From positions 63,108,086 to 63,172,085 of the forward strand of contig NC_052504.1 of assembly GCF_014356525.2 (NCBI RefSeq): a stretch of 64,000 nucleotides of DNA. The letters are read 5' to 3'. The position numbers were made by a program, and so were the translations under genes. Each line of letters begins with the position of its first letter. Positions within the stretch are counted from its first letter, which is position 1. Shown here piece after piece: positions 43,643 through 54,754 of this stretch. The notes below the pieces were generated by a model. That model saw only the letters and a list, made by a program, of their open reading frames with translations. It ran no database searches and was not told the origin of the DNA. The DNA comes from Nilaparvata lugens. Its lineage: Eukaryota > Arthropoda > Insecta > Hemiptera > Delphacidae.

Positions 43643-45420
43643 TTTCAGCAGCAAATACCAGCACTGACCTCTCAAAATGTCTTGTTCCTATACGTGTTAA
43701 TGGAATAGATACATTGGCACTATTAGACACTGGGAGCACAGCAAGTTTTATAGATAAGAAACTAGTAGTACAATCGAAGATGAAAACTATGCCATATTCC
43801 AATTTGATTACATTTGCTTCAAGTGCCTGCAACACTAAAACAACTGAGTGCGCTTTGAGTGAAATATATTTCCAGAACGAAGAATATAATGATTTTCCTT
43901 TGATCGTATTGAACAAATGTTGCGCTAGTGTAATTTTGGGACACGATTTTCTAAAGAACTTTTCATCCATCACTTTTGATTTCGGTGGATCTAAAGCAGC
44001 ACTACAACTGAATGAAGACAATGACGCAAGAAGGCCTACTTATGAAATTAAAAAGTGTGCTCTAGCCCAAGCTACAGTAGAACCTGTCTCATTGTTTCGT
44101 GATCTTCAACCGGACTGTCGGCCTATAATAACTAAATCGAGACGACATTCAGAAGAGGATTACTTGTTTATGATGAATGAAGTCAAACGGCTTAAAGATG
44201 CTGATATTATAGAAAATAGTCATTCTTCTTGGAGAGCTCAAGCATTTGTTACTTCAAGAGAGAACCAAAAGAAACGTATGGTGATTGACTATTCACAGAC
44301 CATCAACAAATTCACGAATTTGGATGCCTATCCACTACCACTAATGGAAGAATTAGTCAATAAGGTAGCGCAATATAAAATATTCTCATCTATTGACCTG
44401 AAATCTGCCTATCACCAGATACCAATCTTGCCTGAGGAAAGGCATTTCACCGCATTTGAAGTTGGACACAAACTGTATCAATTCAAAAGAATTCCGTTCG
44501 GAGTCACGAATGGAGTAGCTGCTTTCCAGAAAGTGATTGATCAAATCATAGAACAAGAAAATTTGACATCATGTTATGCCTATTTAGATGATATTATTGT
44601 ATGCGGAAGGACCCAAGAAGAACATGATGAAAATTTAGAAAATTTCTGGAGAGCAACAGAAAAATATGGCCTCACGATTAATGAAGAAAAGTGTAAAATA
44701 TCTATGGAGAATTTAACCTTTCTGGGATTCGAAATTGGTCAGGGTATGATTAAGCCCGATCCAGATCGATTGAAACCACTCCTTGACTTACCAGCTCCAA
44801 AAAATCAGAAAGAATTGAAGCGTGTCCTTGGAATGCTTGCACACTACTCCAAATGGATAAAAGAATTTTCAAAAAAGATCCATCCACTTGTGCATAATAC
44901 TCACTTCCCGTTGAATGAAGAATGCAGAAATATATTTGAATCATTAAAGAAAGAAATAGGATCTGCAGTTCTAGTGCACATTGATGAAAAAGTCCCGTTC
45001 ACTTTGGAAACTGATGCCTCAGATTACGCTATTGGAGCAGTATTAACACAGAATGAGAGACCAGTGGCGTTTTTCTCAAGAACTCTTTCCACATCTGAAA
45101 CTAGGCACTCTGCAGTGGAAAAAGAAGCTTATGCCATTGTGGAATCAATCAGGAAATGGCGACATTACTTACTTGGACGAGAATTTACACTTATCACAGA
45201 CCAGAAATCAGTTTCATTCATGTTTAGTAATAAACAAACCAGCAAGATTAAGAATGACAAAATCCAACGATGGCGCCTTGAATTGTCAGAATATAAGTTC
45301 AATATAATTTATAGAGTTGGAAAAGAGAATATACCAGCAGATACACTATCAAGAGTCTGTGCCACTGTTGGATGCCATACAGATATAAAACATGTTTTTT
45401 CAACATTTGAAATTGATTAG
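43624..45420 (+). CDS. pol: Pol (protease, RT, RNase H) lacking integrase
   Basis: 598 codons in the -1 frame relative to gag. Protease LLDTGSTASF is near residue 35; reverse transcriptase has FSSIDLKSAYHQ near 255 and YLDD near 319; RNase H has TLETDASDYAIG near 460, EKEAYAI and TDQKSVSFM near 525. The frame ends at TAG 45418 soon after DTLSRVC, where Mag-type Pol proteins normally continue into integrase. The -1 frame is open only from 43615, so frameshifting would have to occur within 43615-43642, next to an A7 run. No integrase fragment or 3' LTR follows in the next kilobase. Confidence 0.9.
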   Translation: MVSATVISAANTSTDLSKCLVPIRVNGIDTLALLDTGSTASFIDKKLVVQSKMKTMPYSNLITFASSACNTKTTECALSEIYFQNEEYNDFPLIVLNKCCASVILGHDFLKNFSSITFDFGGSKAALQLNEDNDARRPTYEIKKCALAQATVEPVSLFRDLQPDCRPIITKSRRHSEEDYLFMMNEVKRLKDADIIENSHSSWRAQAFVTSRENQKKRMVIDYSQTINKFTNLDAYPLPLMEELVNKVAQYKIFSSIDLKSAYHQIPILPEERHFTAFEVGHKLYQFKRIPFGVTNGVAAFQKVIDQIIEQENLTSCYAYLDDIIVCGRTQEEHDENLENFWRATEKYGLTINEEKCKISMENLTFLGFEIGQGMIKPDPDRLKPLLDLPAPKNQKELKRVLGMLAHYSKWIKEFSKKIHPLVHNTHFPLNEECRNIFESLKKEIGSAVLVHIDEKVPFTLETDASDYAIGAVLTQNERPVAFFSRTLSTSETRHSAVEKEAYAIVESIRKWRHYLLGREFTLITDQKSVSFMFSNKQTSKIKNDKIQRWRLELSEYKFNIIYRVGKENIPADTLSRVCATVGCHTDIKHVFSTFEID

Positions 45421-46414
45421 AAGGTCTAAGCTCAGATGAGGAAGCATTTATAGAGTAGTCATTAAACCAACTAAATTCAATACCTCAACCAGACATTTGA
45501 TCAATATATGAAATCTATGTTTGTATGCTAAAATTATAACAATTATCACTTTACTAAAAAAATGTATAAATATTTTTTTATATTCCATGTTACTCAAAAT
45601 ACCAGCCAACGAATATTCCTCATTAACTAATCAAATTTCAACCTCAATTGCTATATCATGGATGTTAATCTTGACTGAGAGATTCTAAAAAGCATGATTA
45701 GTTAGAAGGAGTAAGTTCTATTATTCAATTGATAGTCCTTCTTCTCCTTTACTGAAACTGGGAAGTAATTATCTCATTTAAAATATAGAATTAAAACTCT
45801 TACAATCCCAAATGAGCACTGATTGAAGTAAGGAGATTTTGAATTGAAGTGGATTTTGATTGATTATGGAATTTACATTGAGATATAAAATACACTTGGG
45901 TGTGATTAGTGATGTGGGATGATTTATTAAAAGGCATATGTGATAGGAAGTGACAAAACGTTGGTTTTAACCTGTTTATGATATTGCAACAAGCGATAAG
46001 TGAGAGTTGTAATTATCAAATAAATACAAGTTAGAAATGCAGACTCTACCTCATGCAGAATTGAATTTGATGGAGAAATTAATTAACAATTTTTATTTGC
46101 AGTTTGATGATGCACTGGTTACTCGTGTACATGGACATGGAAGCATTATACGTTTTGAAGTAATCATAGTGAGTATCATCAATTATTATGAACTAGCAGG
46201 TAACCCGTACTCCGCAAGGGTCTTATTAAAAACTTGACCTACTGAAATCTTGAAGAATCTAAAATAGACCTATAACCATCCTCGGCAAATTAAGAATCTA
46301 TATGCAAATTTTCAAGTAAATCAGTCCAGTAGTTCAGACGTCCATTATGTGTTCATGATACGTCGTCATTCATGTATTTCCTATCCCGTATGTGATAGCC
46401 AATTTTTTCCATTA
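45421..46414. other. No recognisable gene
   Basis: AT-rich DNA after the gag-pol pair. No integrase motif in any frame, no LTR-like repeat of upstream sequence, only short AT-driven ORFs. Confidence 0.55.
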
Positions 46415-46552
46415 TTACTTTCCTTGCCCTATTACCATAGGTAAGGAAAGTATTGCTTTCCGAAAAAAATTAAGGTACCCCAATTTCCAAATTTCTAGCC
46501 TATACGTTTCAAGGTCCCCTGAGTCCAAAAAAGTGGTTTTTTGGTATTGGTC

Positions 46553-46594
<42 letters not shown>

Positions 46595-47267
46595 AGTGTA
46601 TGTGCGTCTGTGTACACGATATCTCATTTCCCAATCAACGTAATGACTTGAAATTTGGAACTTAAGGTCCTTACAATATAAGGATCCGACACGAACAATT
46701 TCGATCTGATGCAATTCAAGATGGCGGATAAAATGGTGAAAATGTTGTCAAAAACAGGGTTCATCGCGATTTTCTCGAAAACGGCTCCAACGATTTTGGT
46801 CAAATTTATACCTAAAATAGTCATTGATAAGCTCTATCAACTGCCACAAGTCCCATATCTGTGAAAATTTCAGGAGCTCCGCCCCATCTATGCAAAGTTT
46901 GATTTTAGATTCCCAATTATCAGGCTTTAGATACAATTTAAACAAAAAATTCCAAGTGGAAAAGATTGAGCATAAAAATCTCTTCAATTAATGTTCAGTA
47001 ACATTTTCACCTAAAATTGAAAATAAGCTCGAAATTCGAGAAAATGTTATTATTTCAATTACAAACTGTTGGCAACTGTTGATTCTATTAAATCATTCAA
47101 TATGAAGAGATAGCAAACTTCGTGTGTCTCCAGCCTTATTGTCCTGTCACCAGTTGGGTTGGATCTTTGAATAGTAGATTTGAGATGCGCGGGAACACTA
47201 GCGTCAGGTGATAAATTTTCATAATGGCAAGGAAAGTTGTGTGAGTGCGCCACACCAGATTTTTATA
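46415..47267 (+). repeat. Interspersed repeat with ACTTTCCTTGCC ends, copy 1
   Basis: Left ACTTTCCTTGCC (46418) and right GGCAAGGAAAGT (47226) are inverted. A conserved tail GTGTGAGTGCGCCACACCAG lies just beyond. Contains a (TG)n microsatellite (46557-46595) and AAAACGGCTCCAACGATTTT. Related copy in reverse at 62085-63352. Class unresolved; no protein-coding capacity. Confidence 0.75.
46557..46595 (+). repeat. (TG)n microsatellite
   Basis: About 19 TG dinucleotides with one TATG interruption; integral to the interspersed repeat. Confidence 0.9.
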
Positions 47268-48190
47268 TAATAGATAACTGAAGAAGACATAATACTTGAA
47301 AACCTCACATAATTGAAAATCATATTGATTTTTTCAATAAATCAATTTTAGTATCGATTAGATCCTCTTCAATTTGAATCAGGTAGCCGTTTGTTTCACC
47401 AATTCCAAACAAAATACTATATTCGTTTCACTCCGAATTTGTGCCTGATGGAGTGATAATATATTATAACTTTAGAAATATAAATATAACTATAGAAATA
47501 TAAATTATGACTGATTGTATTGTGATCTATTCATGTTTTTCTTTTGATTTCCTATGATACAGCTTGAAACCCATGTCCATTTCATTTGTACTGGTTGCAA
47601 AATTTTACATTAAATAATTATTTGAAGAAATCAAGGTTCAATCGTAATGAAAACAACTTCCTTAAAAAAAATATATTATAATGATACCTTTCTAGGAAAA
47701 TATTTGGAAGAATCGTGATTCGATCCGAGAAACATTCGCACCGAAGCCGAGTGTCTAACCACATTCTATCACTACACCACGACTCCGCTCCAATATGAAT
47801 GTCTTGTAACAACGTTATAACCTCCTTATGAACAAACACATTTTACAACAATGTAGGCTACGCCGTATAAAATGTCATGTCCCATGAATGAAATTTGAAC
47901 ATTAATTCTGAAAAATATAGAAGGAAAATTAAAATTTCGGCTTCGAGGTGCATGGGATTGATATTTTTAGAATATATGTACAAAATTTGGAGATCTAAAA
48001 CATTCTCGTTTTTCCGGTATGCAATCCACAAATTGACATGTTTTGATGCAAACAATCACAACCCTACTCTCTCTTATTATATAGATAACAAGGGCTAATT
48101 TTCGTAATGAAAATAGTACTCTTTTTAGAAATCACATTCTACTTATATAAAAAGAAAGCAATCGTTTTAAATTATAAAACCAATATAAAT
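47268..48190. other. No recognisable gene
   Basis: AT-rich intergenic DNA, with one tRNA-like relic at 47694-47786. Confidence 0.5.
47708..47786 (-). ncRNA. tRNA-derived sequence
   Basis: On the minus strand GAGTCGT and ACGATTC form a 7-bp acceptor-like stem around box-A-like TGGTGTAGTGATAGAATG and box-B-like GGATCGAATC. The T-stem does not pair well, so this is a tRNA-like SINE head or pseudogene rather than a tRNA. Confidence 0.4.
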
Positions 48191-48191
48191 T

Positions 48192-48277
48192 CATTGAAAT
48201 CACTTTGCATTTCGGGACTCACCCGAAATGAGTCCCAAAATCTCGGATGAGTCCCGAAATGCATAGTGTTTTCAATG
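48192..48277 (+). other. 86-nt hairpin (pre-miRNA-like)
   Basis: Arms CATTGAAATCACTTTGCATT..GGGACTCA and TGAGTCCCGAAATGC..ATTCAATG-type complement give about 30 paired positions with three mismatches around a 27-nt loop. The loop repeats part of the arm (CCGAAATGAGTCCC). Could also be the fused ends of a deleted MITE. Confidence 0.55.
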
Positions 48278-48431
48278 GTTTTATTGTTTCTTAAATAATG
48301 AGTATCACAAATAATGCATGGTTCTTTGTGTTAACTTCAGCAAATTATGTTTTGCTTTGAATTCTATGTTCAATTTAGATTATATTTATGTTTATTTTCA
48401 TGGTGAATTGAAATAGTTATTTGTGCAACTA

Positions 48432-48505
48432 GTGCGCAAAGTGACAGTTTGCTGCACCGAAAGAAACGTTTGGTTTCTTGAGTGCAGCAGACGAACTTTG
48501 CGCAC
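48432..48505 (+). other. 74-nt hairpin
   Basis: GTGCGCAAAGT pairs with ACTTTGCGCAC at the outer end, and GCTGCAC with GTGCAGC plus AGAAA with TTTCT inside. Lies 155 bp after the 86-nt hairpin. Confidence 0.55.
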
Positions 48506-49211
48506 GTATTTCACATTAAGTTTTTCCTACAGTTACCATTGAATATGAAAAGTGATTGATTATGGGTAAAATTGCCTGAAATCCATCAAATGTATATCTG
48601 TGTAATTTTATTATTAATAAATAAAATTGAATAATGTAGTAGTGTTTGAATGGCGGGGCGGCTGTGTGCTGAATGTGGCACTGTGCTGTCGCTGTCCTCG
48701 GTGTCCACCGTCTCAATATTCTTATAACATGGACCTCACTATACCACAGTCTGTGTTACCAACTTAATTTTGATTTTGCTGCACTGGTGCTCCATATAAC
48801 TAACCTACCAACTATTTCGCGTTGTCATGTTGCAAATCTGGAGTGCGGAAAAAAATGTTCCCTCACTAGCGCGGAAAAGTGATTCTTTGCGTTCTGTAAT
48901 CAGTGCAGCAATGGCCACTTTTCAAGGTATCTGTAGGAAAAAATCATTTTTGTCATTTTTGATCAAACCGTTTAAATGGTTAAATTTATGGAATCTCATG
49001 GGATATGAATAATTAACAGTTAGTTTTTTATGCAGTTTATTGTTCTACTTGCCATTCGCAAACATCCACATTCAGTTCATCATTCATGTAAAAACGATTC
49101 CAAATTGAGTGGAAAGAATTCAATTGATCAAATTTATGTTTCTTAGTGTGAAGTTGAGTCATTTATAACTAAGTTTATGGAAATTTAATGGACTTTTTTT
49201 TTGTTCTTCAG

Positions 49212-49278
49212 CTCGCTGAATGTCATTTCGAAACATGGACTGTGAAATAAACCTCATTGGAGTATAAAACATTTTCAA
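49212..49278 (+). other. Exon-like module 5 (67 bp)
   Basis: Preceded by TTTTTTTTTGTTCTTCAG and followed by GTGAGTG. ATG at 49235 opens MDCEINLIGV-stop. It is 7.7 kb from module 4, on the other side of the gag-pol element, yet has the same length, ATG offset and splice signals. Confidence 0.6.
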
Positions 49279-49489
49279 GTGAGTGATATGAATATTGTAC
49301 ATGAAATTCGTGATTCTTTGAGTTGAATTGTGCCATCTAGGCTGTCTTGCTTTCAAGACTGACTTGGTGAATGAAAAAATATCGTAATAATTTTGTGAAA
49401 GAAGGAACAAAATGTGTCCATGGCAGTGACGCCGATGCAAAGCATTGATGCTTTTTATTCTCAAATACTTGAGTTTCGATGCTCATGGC

Positions 49490-50495
49490 GATAGACCAGT
49501 CAATGAAGTGTTATAGAGGGAAAAGTTTGGAAGACAATTTTTGACCCCACAGTTCTGTTTAGGGTAGTGAGAAGGTAAACATATCAAAAGTCCCCACCCC
49601 TACCCCCTGTGCTAAGGGGGTGGGGGTGGTTAAAGGTACCATTTTTTGGTTTTTCGCATGTAAATCGAAAATTATGCATTTTACAGACATGACTATTCTT
49701 TAAGAAATTAGAGCTTACATAATTTCCTACAATTTTGATCTCTCAACTTTTTCTATATCTCTTTCACTTTTCGAGATATCCACTCTAAAAGATGTGAAAT
49801 TTTTGAAAAACACATTTTCCTTCAATTTTTTGCTCTTATAACTTATTGAATATCGATGGGAAAAATCCATGCTGAACATGAGCTTATAGAACATCAAATT
49901 CTCTTCAATTTGATGTATGATTTCACAAGTTTACGCACATCCCCACGACTGTTGCAGCAGCTTCAGTGTTGAGTGTGAGATCTTCAGTTATGCAAAAATA
50001 GACCAATTGATAGAGGAATTTGGAAAGAATGTTTTAAACAAAATTTTTGACTTCGCAGCTTTGTTGGGACCAGTTGAGGGGTGAACATATCAAAAGTCCT
50101 CATCCCTACCCCTTGTGCTAAAGGGATGAGGGTGGTTTAAAAGTTGCATTTTTCAATGTTTTACTTACACGATCATATCTGGAGAAAAATGCGTTCAACC
50201 GACGTGACTAACTATTCAGAAATGAAGCTTGATAAACTCTACAATATTTGTTCTGTGATGACTTGTGATATCTCCAACAGTTTTCGAGATATACGCTCTT
50301 AAAGGTGTAAAATTGTTAAATAACAGCTTTTAATCCTATTTTTTGATGTTTCAGGGTCTACAACTCTCCAACAATGCATCGTAAAAATGAATGCTTACCG
50401 TAGACTTGTAGAGCTTTGTTTTCTCTTCAATTTGATGTATTATTTCACTACTTAATGTTTTCCTTCTATTGTTATAGCAGATTCAATGTTGGGGG
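49490..50495 (+). repeat. Tandem duplication, about 500-bp unit, two copies
   Basis: Unit 1 (49490-49975) and unit 2 (49998-50495) share CATATCAAAAGTCC, a CTACCCC.TGTGCTAA hairpin (GGGG..CCCC arms), TTTCGAGATAT and CTTCAATTTGATGTAT. Divergence is substantial. No ORF. Confidence 0.7.
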
Positions 50496-50529
50496 GGGGG
50501 ATTTTCAACTCTGCAACAAGTGTTGCAAG

Positions 50530-50713
50530 AGTTGTGTTAATTTAGCAGTTCCACACCTTCAATAGACGGGCTAGAGATGCGTATTTTTTCTATGTTTACC
50601 TCCCAACTAGTTTTCATTAAGCTAAGTGTTGCAACTTGTGTTAATTTAGCAGTTCCACACCTTCAATAGACGGGCTAGAGATGCGTATTTTTGCTATGTT
50701 TACCTCCCAACTT
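50530..50713 (+). repeat. Direct duplication of about 85 bp
   Basis: GTGTTAATTTAGCAGTTCCA to TTTACCTCCCAACT occurs at 50534-50611 and 50637-50713, immediately before the LINE body. It may reflect the LINE's 5' junction. Confidence 0.85.
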
Positions 50714-50721
50714 AAATTTAT

Positions 50722-52428
50722 ATGGATGATAGTATAGACATTTGTAACTTTTTCAATAAGTATTATCAACAGGTTGCATATGATCTCCAAAAGTCACTGA
50801 ACACTAATACTTATAATACAACTACATTAAATGCTGAGCCAATTGAAAAGGTATTTAAATTTCATCCATTATCAAGAGATGAGTTGTCAAGAATAATAAA
50901 AAATTTGAATAACAAAAAAACAGTTGGATTGGATGGGGTCTCAAGCAAAATTTTAAAAGAATGTGAAAATGAATTACTGGACCCTTTATTGCATCTCCTT
51001 AATACTTCACTAGAGCAGGGTATTTTCCCTGATGATCTGAAACAAGGAAAAATTTTGCCAATTTTCAAGAGCGGTGATTCTGAAAGAGTTGAAAATTATA
51101 GACCCATTAGTATTCTAAATGTAATAAGTAAAATTTTTGAAAGAGTAGTTTTAAATAGGCTATTGATGCACCTGGAAGAAATTAACTTCATATGTGATGA
51201 ACAGCATGGGTTCCAGAAAGGGAAATCTACTAAGACTGCAATAGTATCCCTTGTTGAAAGACTAATAGATATAATAGATTCAGGTGAGAAGGCAGCCGCA
51301 ATATTTCTTGATTTATCCAAAGCTTTTGATTGTGTGAACCATAGAATATTATTGGAAATACTAAAAACTGTAGGTGTGAATGGTATAGAACTAAAATGGT
51401 TTGAATCATATCTCATAGGTAGAAACCAGTGTGTTGAGCTTACCAAGGTGGATGGGAATGAAATAGTAAAAATTAAATCTCAAAAACTGGAGGTCCAGGC
51501 TGGAGTACCTCAAGGCTCAATTCTGGGTCCCTTACTGTTTCTGTTGTATGTGAACCAATTACCAAAAGAGTTAAAAGATCACAGAGCTCTGTTGTTTGCT
51601 GATGACACATCGCTTATCTTTAACAATTATTTATTAGATAGTCTAGAAATAAATGCTTTTACTGGAGTACAGTCAATTGTCCAATTCTTGAAGCAAAGGC
51701 AATTAACAATAAATAGTAAGAAATGTCAATTCCTACAATTCAAAAGTAAATATAATTCAGTAGAGGATAGAGAAATAAATGTGTTTGTAGAGGAAAATGA
51801 ATTAGACCAAGAAGAGAAAGTAGCATTCTTGGGAATTTTATTGGACAGGAAATTAACATGGCATCCTTACATTGAGAGGATATGTAATAAGATATCATCT
51901 GGAGTATTTGTCCTGCGGCAGCTTGCTAGGCTGAATGATAAAAAACTACTGTTAACTGCTTACCATGGACTTATACTATCTCATATTAGGTATGCTATTT
52001 TAGTATGGGGTAATTCATCTCAACAAAATATGGACAGGGTGTTTAAGATTCAAAAGAAGGCACTCAGATGTATAGAGAAAGTGAATAGGTTAGACTCTTG
52101 TAGGCCTTTATTTAAAAAGCTTGGTCTATTAACTGTGCCATCTTTGTATGTATATGAAGTTGTAATGCATGTGAAAACGAGTGGTGTGATCCAGAATTCA
52201 GATGTTCATGAGTATAATACGCGAAACAGAGCAGATTATCATATAATGGGTCACAATAGTAGGTTATTTGAACAAAAACCAGATTATATTGGTAGGAAAT
52301 TTTATAACAAGCTACCTCAAATCTTGAAAAGTAATGATGATTTGAAGATTTTCAAAAAACAAATTAAAAAATATTTAGTTGATAGAGCTTTTTATAGTGT
52401 ACAAGAATTCCTTTCAAACCTAAACTAG
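50722..52428 (+). CDS. Reverse transcriptase of a Jockey-like LINE (5'-truncated)
   Basis: 568 codons. RT motifs are in order: KKTVGLDGVSSKIL (near 65), NYRPISIL, QHGFQKGKST, FLDLSKAFDCV (near 195), GVPQGSILGPLLF (near 262) and the catalytic FADDTSL (near 292), then KKCQFLQF and FLGILLDRKLTW. The C-terminal part has the ILVWGNSS and IQKKALR blocks common in Jockey-type elements. No endonuclease precedes it: the copy begins inside ORF2, so the ATG at 50722 is an internal methionine. It would copy its own RNA at a nicked target. The frame has no stop, so the insertion is young. AATAAA follows at 52467. Confidence 0.9.
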   Translation: MDDSIDICNFFNKYYQQVAYDLQKSLNTNTYNTTTLNAEPIEKVFKFHPLSRDELSRIIKNLNNKKTVGLDGVSSKILKECENELLDPLLHLLNTSLEQGIFPDDLKQGKILPIFKSGDSERVENYRPISILNVISKIFERVVLNRLLMHLEEINFICDEQHGFQKGKSTKTAIVSLVERLIDIIDSGEKAAAIFLDLSKAFDCVNHRILLEILKTVGVNGIELKWFESYLIGRNQCVELTKVDGNEIVKIKSQKLEVQAGVPQGSILGPLLFLLYVNQLPKELKDHRALLFADDTSLIFNNYLLDSLEINAFTGVQSIVQFLKQRQLTINSKKCQFLQFKSKYNSVEDREINVFVEENELDQEEKVAFLGILLDRKLTWHPYIERICNKISSGVFVLRQLARLNDKKLLLTAYHGLILSHIRYAILVWGNSSQQNMDRVFKIQKKALRCIEKVNRLDSCRPLFKKLGLLTVPSLYVYEVVMHVKTSGVIQNSDVHEYNTRNRADYHIMGHNSRLFEQKPDYIGRKFYNKLPQILKSNDDLKIFKKQIKKYLVDRAFYSVQEFLSNLN

Positions 52429-52769
52429 GTTGAACTACTTAGTGTTAGAATTATAAAAAATATTCAATAAATATTTCTAATCAAAAATACTCTACATTCC
52501 TCTATAATTCATTATTTTTGAAATATATGCATTAGGAAATAAAATTTAATAAATTTCCAAAATAGTCATTAATGTGTTACCTCATAGGTTATGAGTAGTA
52601 TAGTGTGTATATAGTATGCATTATATAAGTACATATACTATATATATATATAGACTGAAAACTGCAGTCTTCTCGGTTGAGAAAGGAGTCAGAGTCTCCA
52701 AAAATTTCACCATTTCTAATGTAAGTTTTCAAGTGTTTTCAATCTATTTATATCGTGTCTCCTGTTTTA

Positions 52770-52771
<2 letters not shown>

Positions 52772-52820
<49 letters not shown>
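52772..52820 (+). repeat. (TA)n microsatellite
   Basis: About 24 TA dinucleotides, shortly after the LINE 3' end. Confidence 0.95.
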
Positions 52821-52824
<4 letters not shown>

Positions 52825-52842
52825 GTATACTGTGTAGCTTAC

Positions 52843-53116
52843 ACCATAGAGAAACAATTGCGTAAGTAGATATCCCATGGTATAGGGAATTTATGTCGCA
52901 ACTTTTACTGTTATCTCAAGCCGATCACTGTCGATTATTGTCAATTTTTACTGTTTTGTTGGGGTGATAGTGTATGAACGGCACAATTTGAGAGACTACC
53001 AGCGTCACACAGCTGCATAGGAAAGAACTATGTGAACTATCGGCTTGGGATAACAGTAAAGTTGCGACATAAACGCCCTATACCATGGGATATCTATGCT
53101 ATCGTTACTCTATGGT
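52843..53116. mobile_element. MITE with long inverted ends (274 bp)
   Basis: Ends ACCATAGAGAAAC and (reverse) ACCATAGAGTAAC, extending through ATATCCCATGGTATAGGG and GTTATC.CAAGCCGAT for about 80 bp. Flanked by TAC on both sides (52840-52842, 53117-53119), a likely 3-bp duplication. No ORF. Confidence 0.82.
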
Positions 53117-53406
53117 TACAATTTCAGCAATCAATGAAGTAGACTGTTCAAAATCATTATATTGCTTTCAAATATTTTCAAAGTGATTATTAAAAAACTA
53201 CAAGTAACCTTTTTAAAGGATGAAAGAAGGAAATTATCATGAAAATAGGTTATGTTTACTATTGAAGTACTTGTAAACTTGTAGATCATAAATTTTTGTG
53301 AAACGTGAATACTTGTGAACTTGTAACTACAAGTACTTGTGCGTAACGATGGTTTGTAACAATACTTGTACCTTTGTGAAATAGGCCCCAGATGTGCTAT
53401 CACCAA
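53117..53406. other. Short spacer without gene
   Basis: Includes several ACTTGTA/TACAAGT motifs (53264-53370) that make weak hairpins. Confidence 0.4.
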
Positions 53407-54591
53407 GGGCCAGTTTCCCAGCTCGAGATCCATGAGTTCTGGACTTACATAGTCCGGGACTAAAATAAGCTCTCAGATCTAAATCGTCTTCCTGAGTCAC
53501 GGATTTATTGTCCAAACTTTAGGACCTATTAAGTTCTAGAGCTATTTTGAGTCCAGGACTTGACGCAGTAAACATGAGGGAAATTCACAAAATTTTGTTG
53601 TTATAATGTTGGCAATGAGAGACAACTGGTGAAAACCAGTGATCGAATGTAACATTGTATAGAATGTTCTCACTGATGAAAACAGGCTAATAAAAATGCA
53701 ATGCAAGCGCAGTAGTTCACGTCATTGTTTTTGTTTTCTGTGTTTATTATAGAAATTTATCAAATCATTTTCAATAATAATAGCACATAGTTGCCATTTC
53801 AAAGCAAAACTTAACCTTTAGAACATGAATAAATTTCATTTTACGTTATGCTGTTGTTGACCATTGATCCTCGCCAGTGATTTTGGATTAAAAGTATGAT
53901 TATTGAGTTGAAAAACGTATTTGTTTTGAAAACAAACTAGAATAATAATTTATTATTGTTATATTAATATTAGTATTATGTTCAAATAACATTAATTAAT
54001 AACATTGAAAGATAAAATTCCAAGGCAATCCTTGAGTTATCTTTTCTTGAAAATTTAGGTTATGCCACAGTCCAAAATAAGGTTAGTTTTTTACGCATAA
54101 TTTTAATAGAATTTTATTCCAAAATAAACTTGCATACTTTACATTTACATGGATTACTCCAAATTATCTGGGTATTCCATGACACCTATTAGGCTACTCA
54201 CCTACTCCAAAACAATAACTGAAATGTCTTTGCTCAGTTAAGTAAAGAACTCAATTTTAAATCCTACCCTCGTCGAGGGTTTAAAATCACGCTGTTTTAT
54301 GTTCTGGACTAAACGATTTTTTTTAAATCCTTGACTCGGAAAGAGACAAGAATCTAATTCAAGTCCTGGTCTTATAAGACTTGTATAAGTCTGGACTATT
54401 AGGACTTATAATTCCTCAGAAAGCGAAATTATCAACTCCAGAGTCTAATGTGATCTCTAAACTCCAGATTCTAGTTGAGTCCTCGACTGCGTTAACGCCT
54501 TGGCTCGGAAAGCCAATTTTCTGACTCCAGGGTTTAAATCCGGTTAAAGTCTAGGACTTGGCAAAATCCCGAGCTCGGAAACCGGTTCTTA
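53407..54591. mobile_element. Non-autonomous DNA element with GGCC.GTTTCC ends (1.2 kb)
   Basis: Left GGGCCAGTTTCCCAGCTCGA and right (reverse strand) AAGAACCGGTTTCCGAGCTC are inverted. The interior near both ends repeats AGTCC.GGACTT and TCTGGAC motifs in both orientations; the middle (53590-54250) is plain AT-rich DNA with no ORF. Confidence 0.7.
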
Positions 54592-54754
54592 GAGGCTGAG
54601 TTTGAGGTGGCAAAAATGAGAATTATGTTATTAGTATTGCTAGAGTAAGACCAAACGAATGAGATTATGAGAAAGGAACACCTTCAATATCATATATCTG
54701 AAAACTATCAAATATTGGAAAAGTTGTGAAATCAATATTGTAGAAAATTATTCA

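Noticed and set aside
46400..46720. Small proteins over the (TG)n tract
   Set aside because: Frames with Val-Cys or Thr-His repeats come from the dinucleotide microsatellite.
48905..48935. A possible first coding exon (ATGGCCACTTTTCAAG followed by GTATCT)
   Set aside because: A single short ATG with a weak donor, no upstream promoter signal and no matching downstream exon. Not enough to call.
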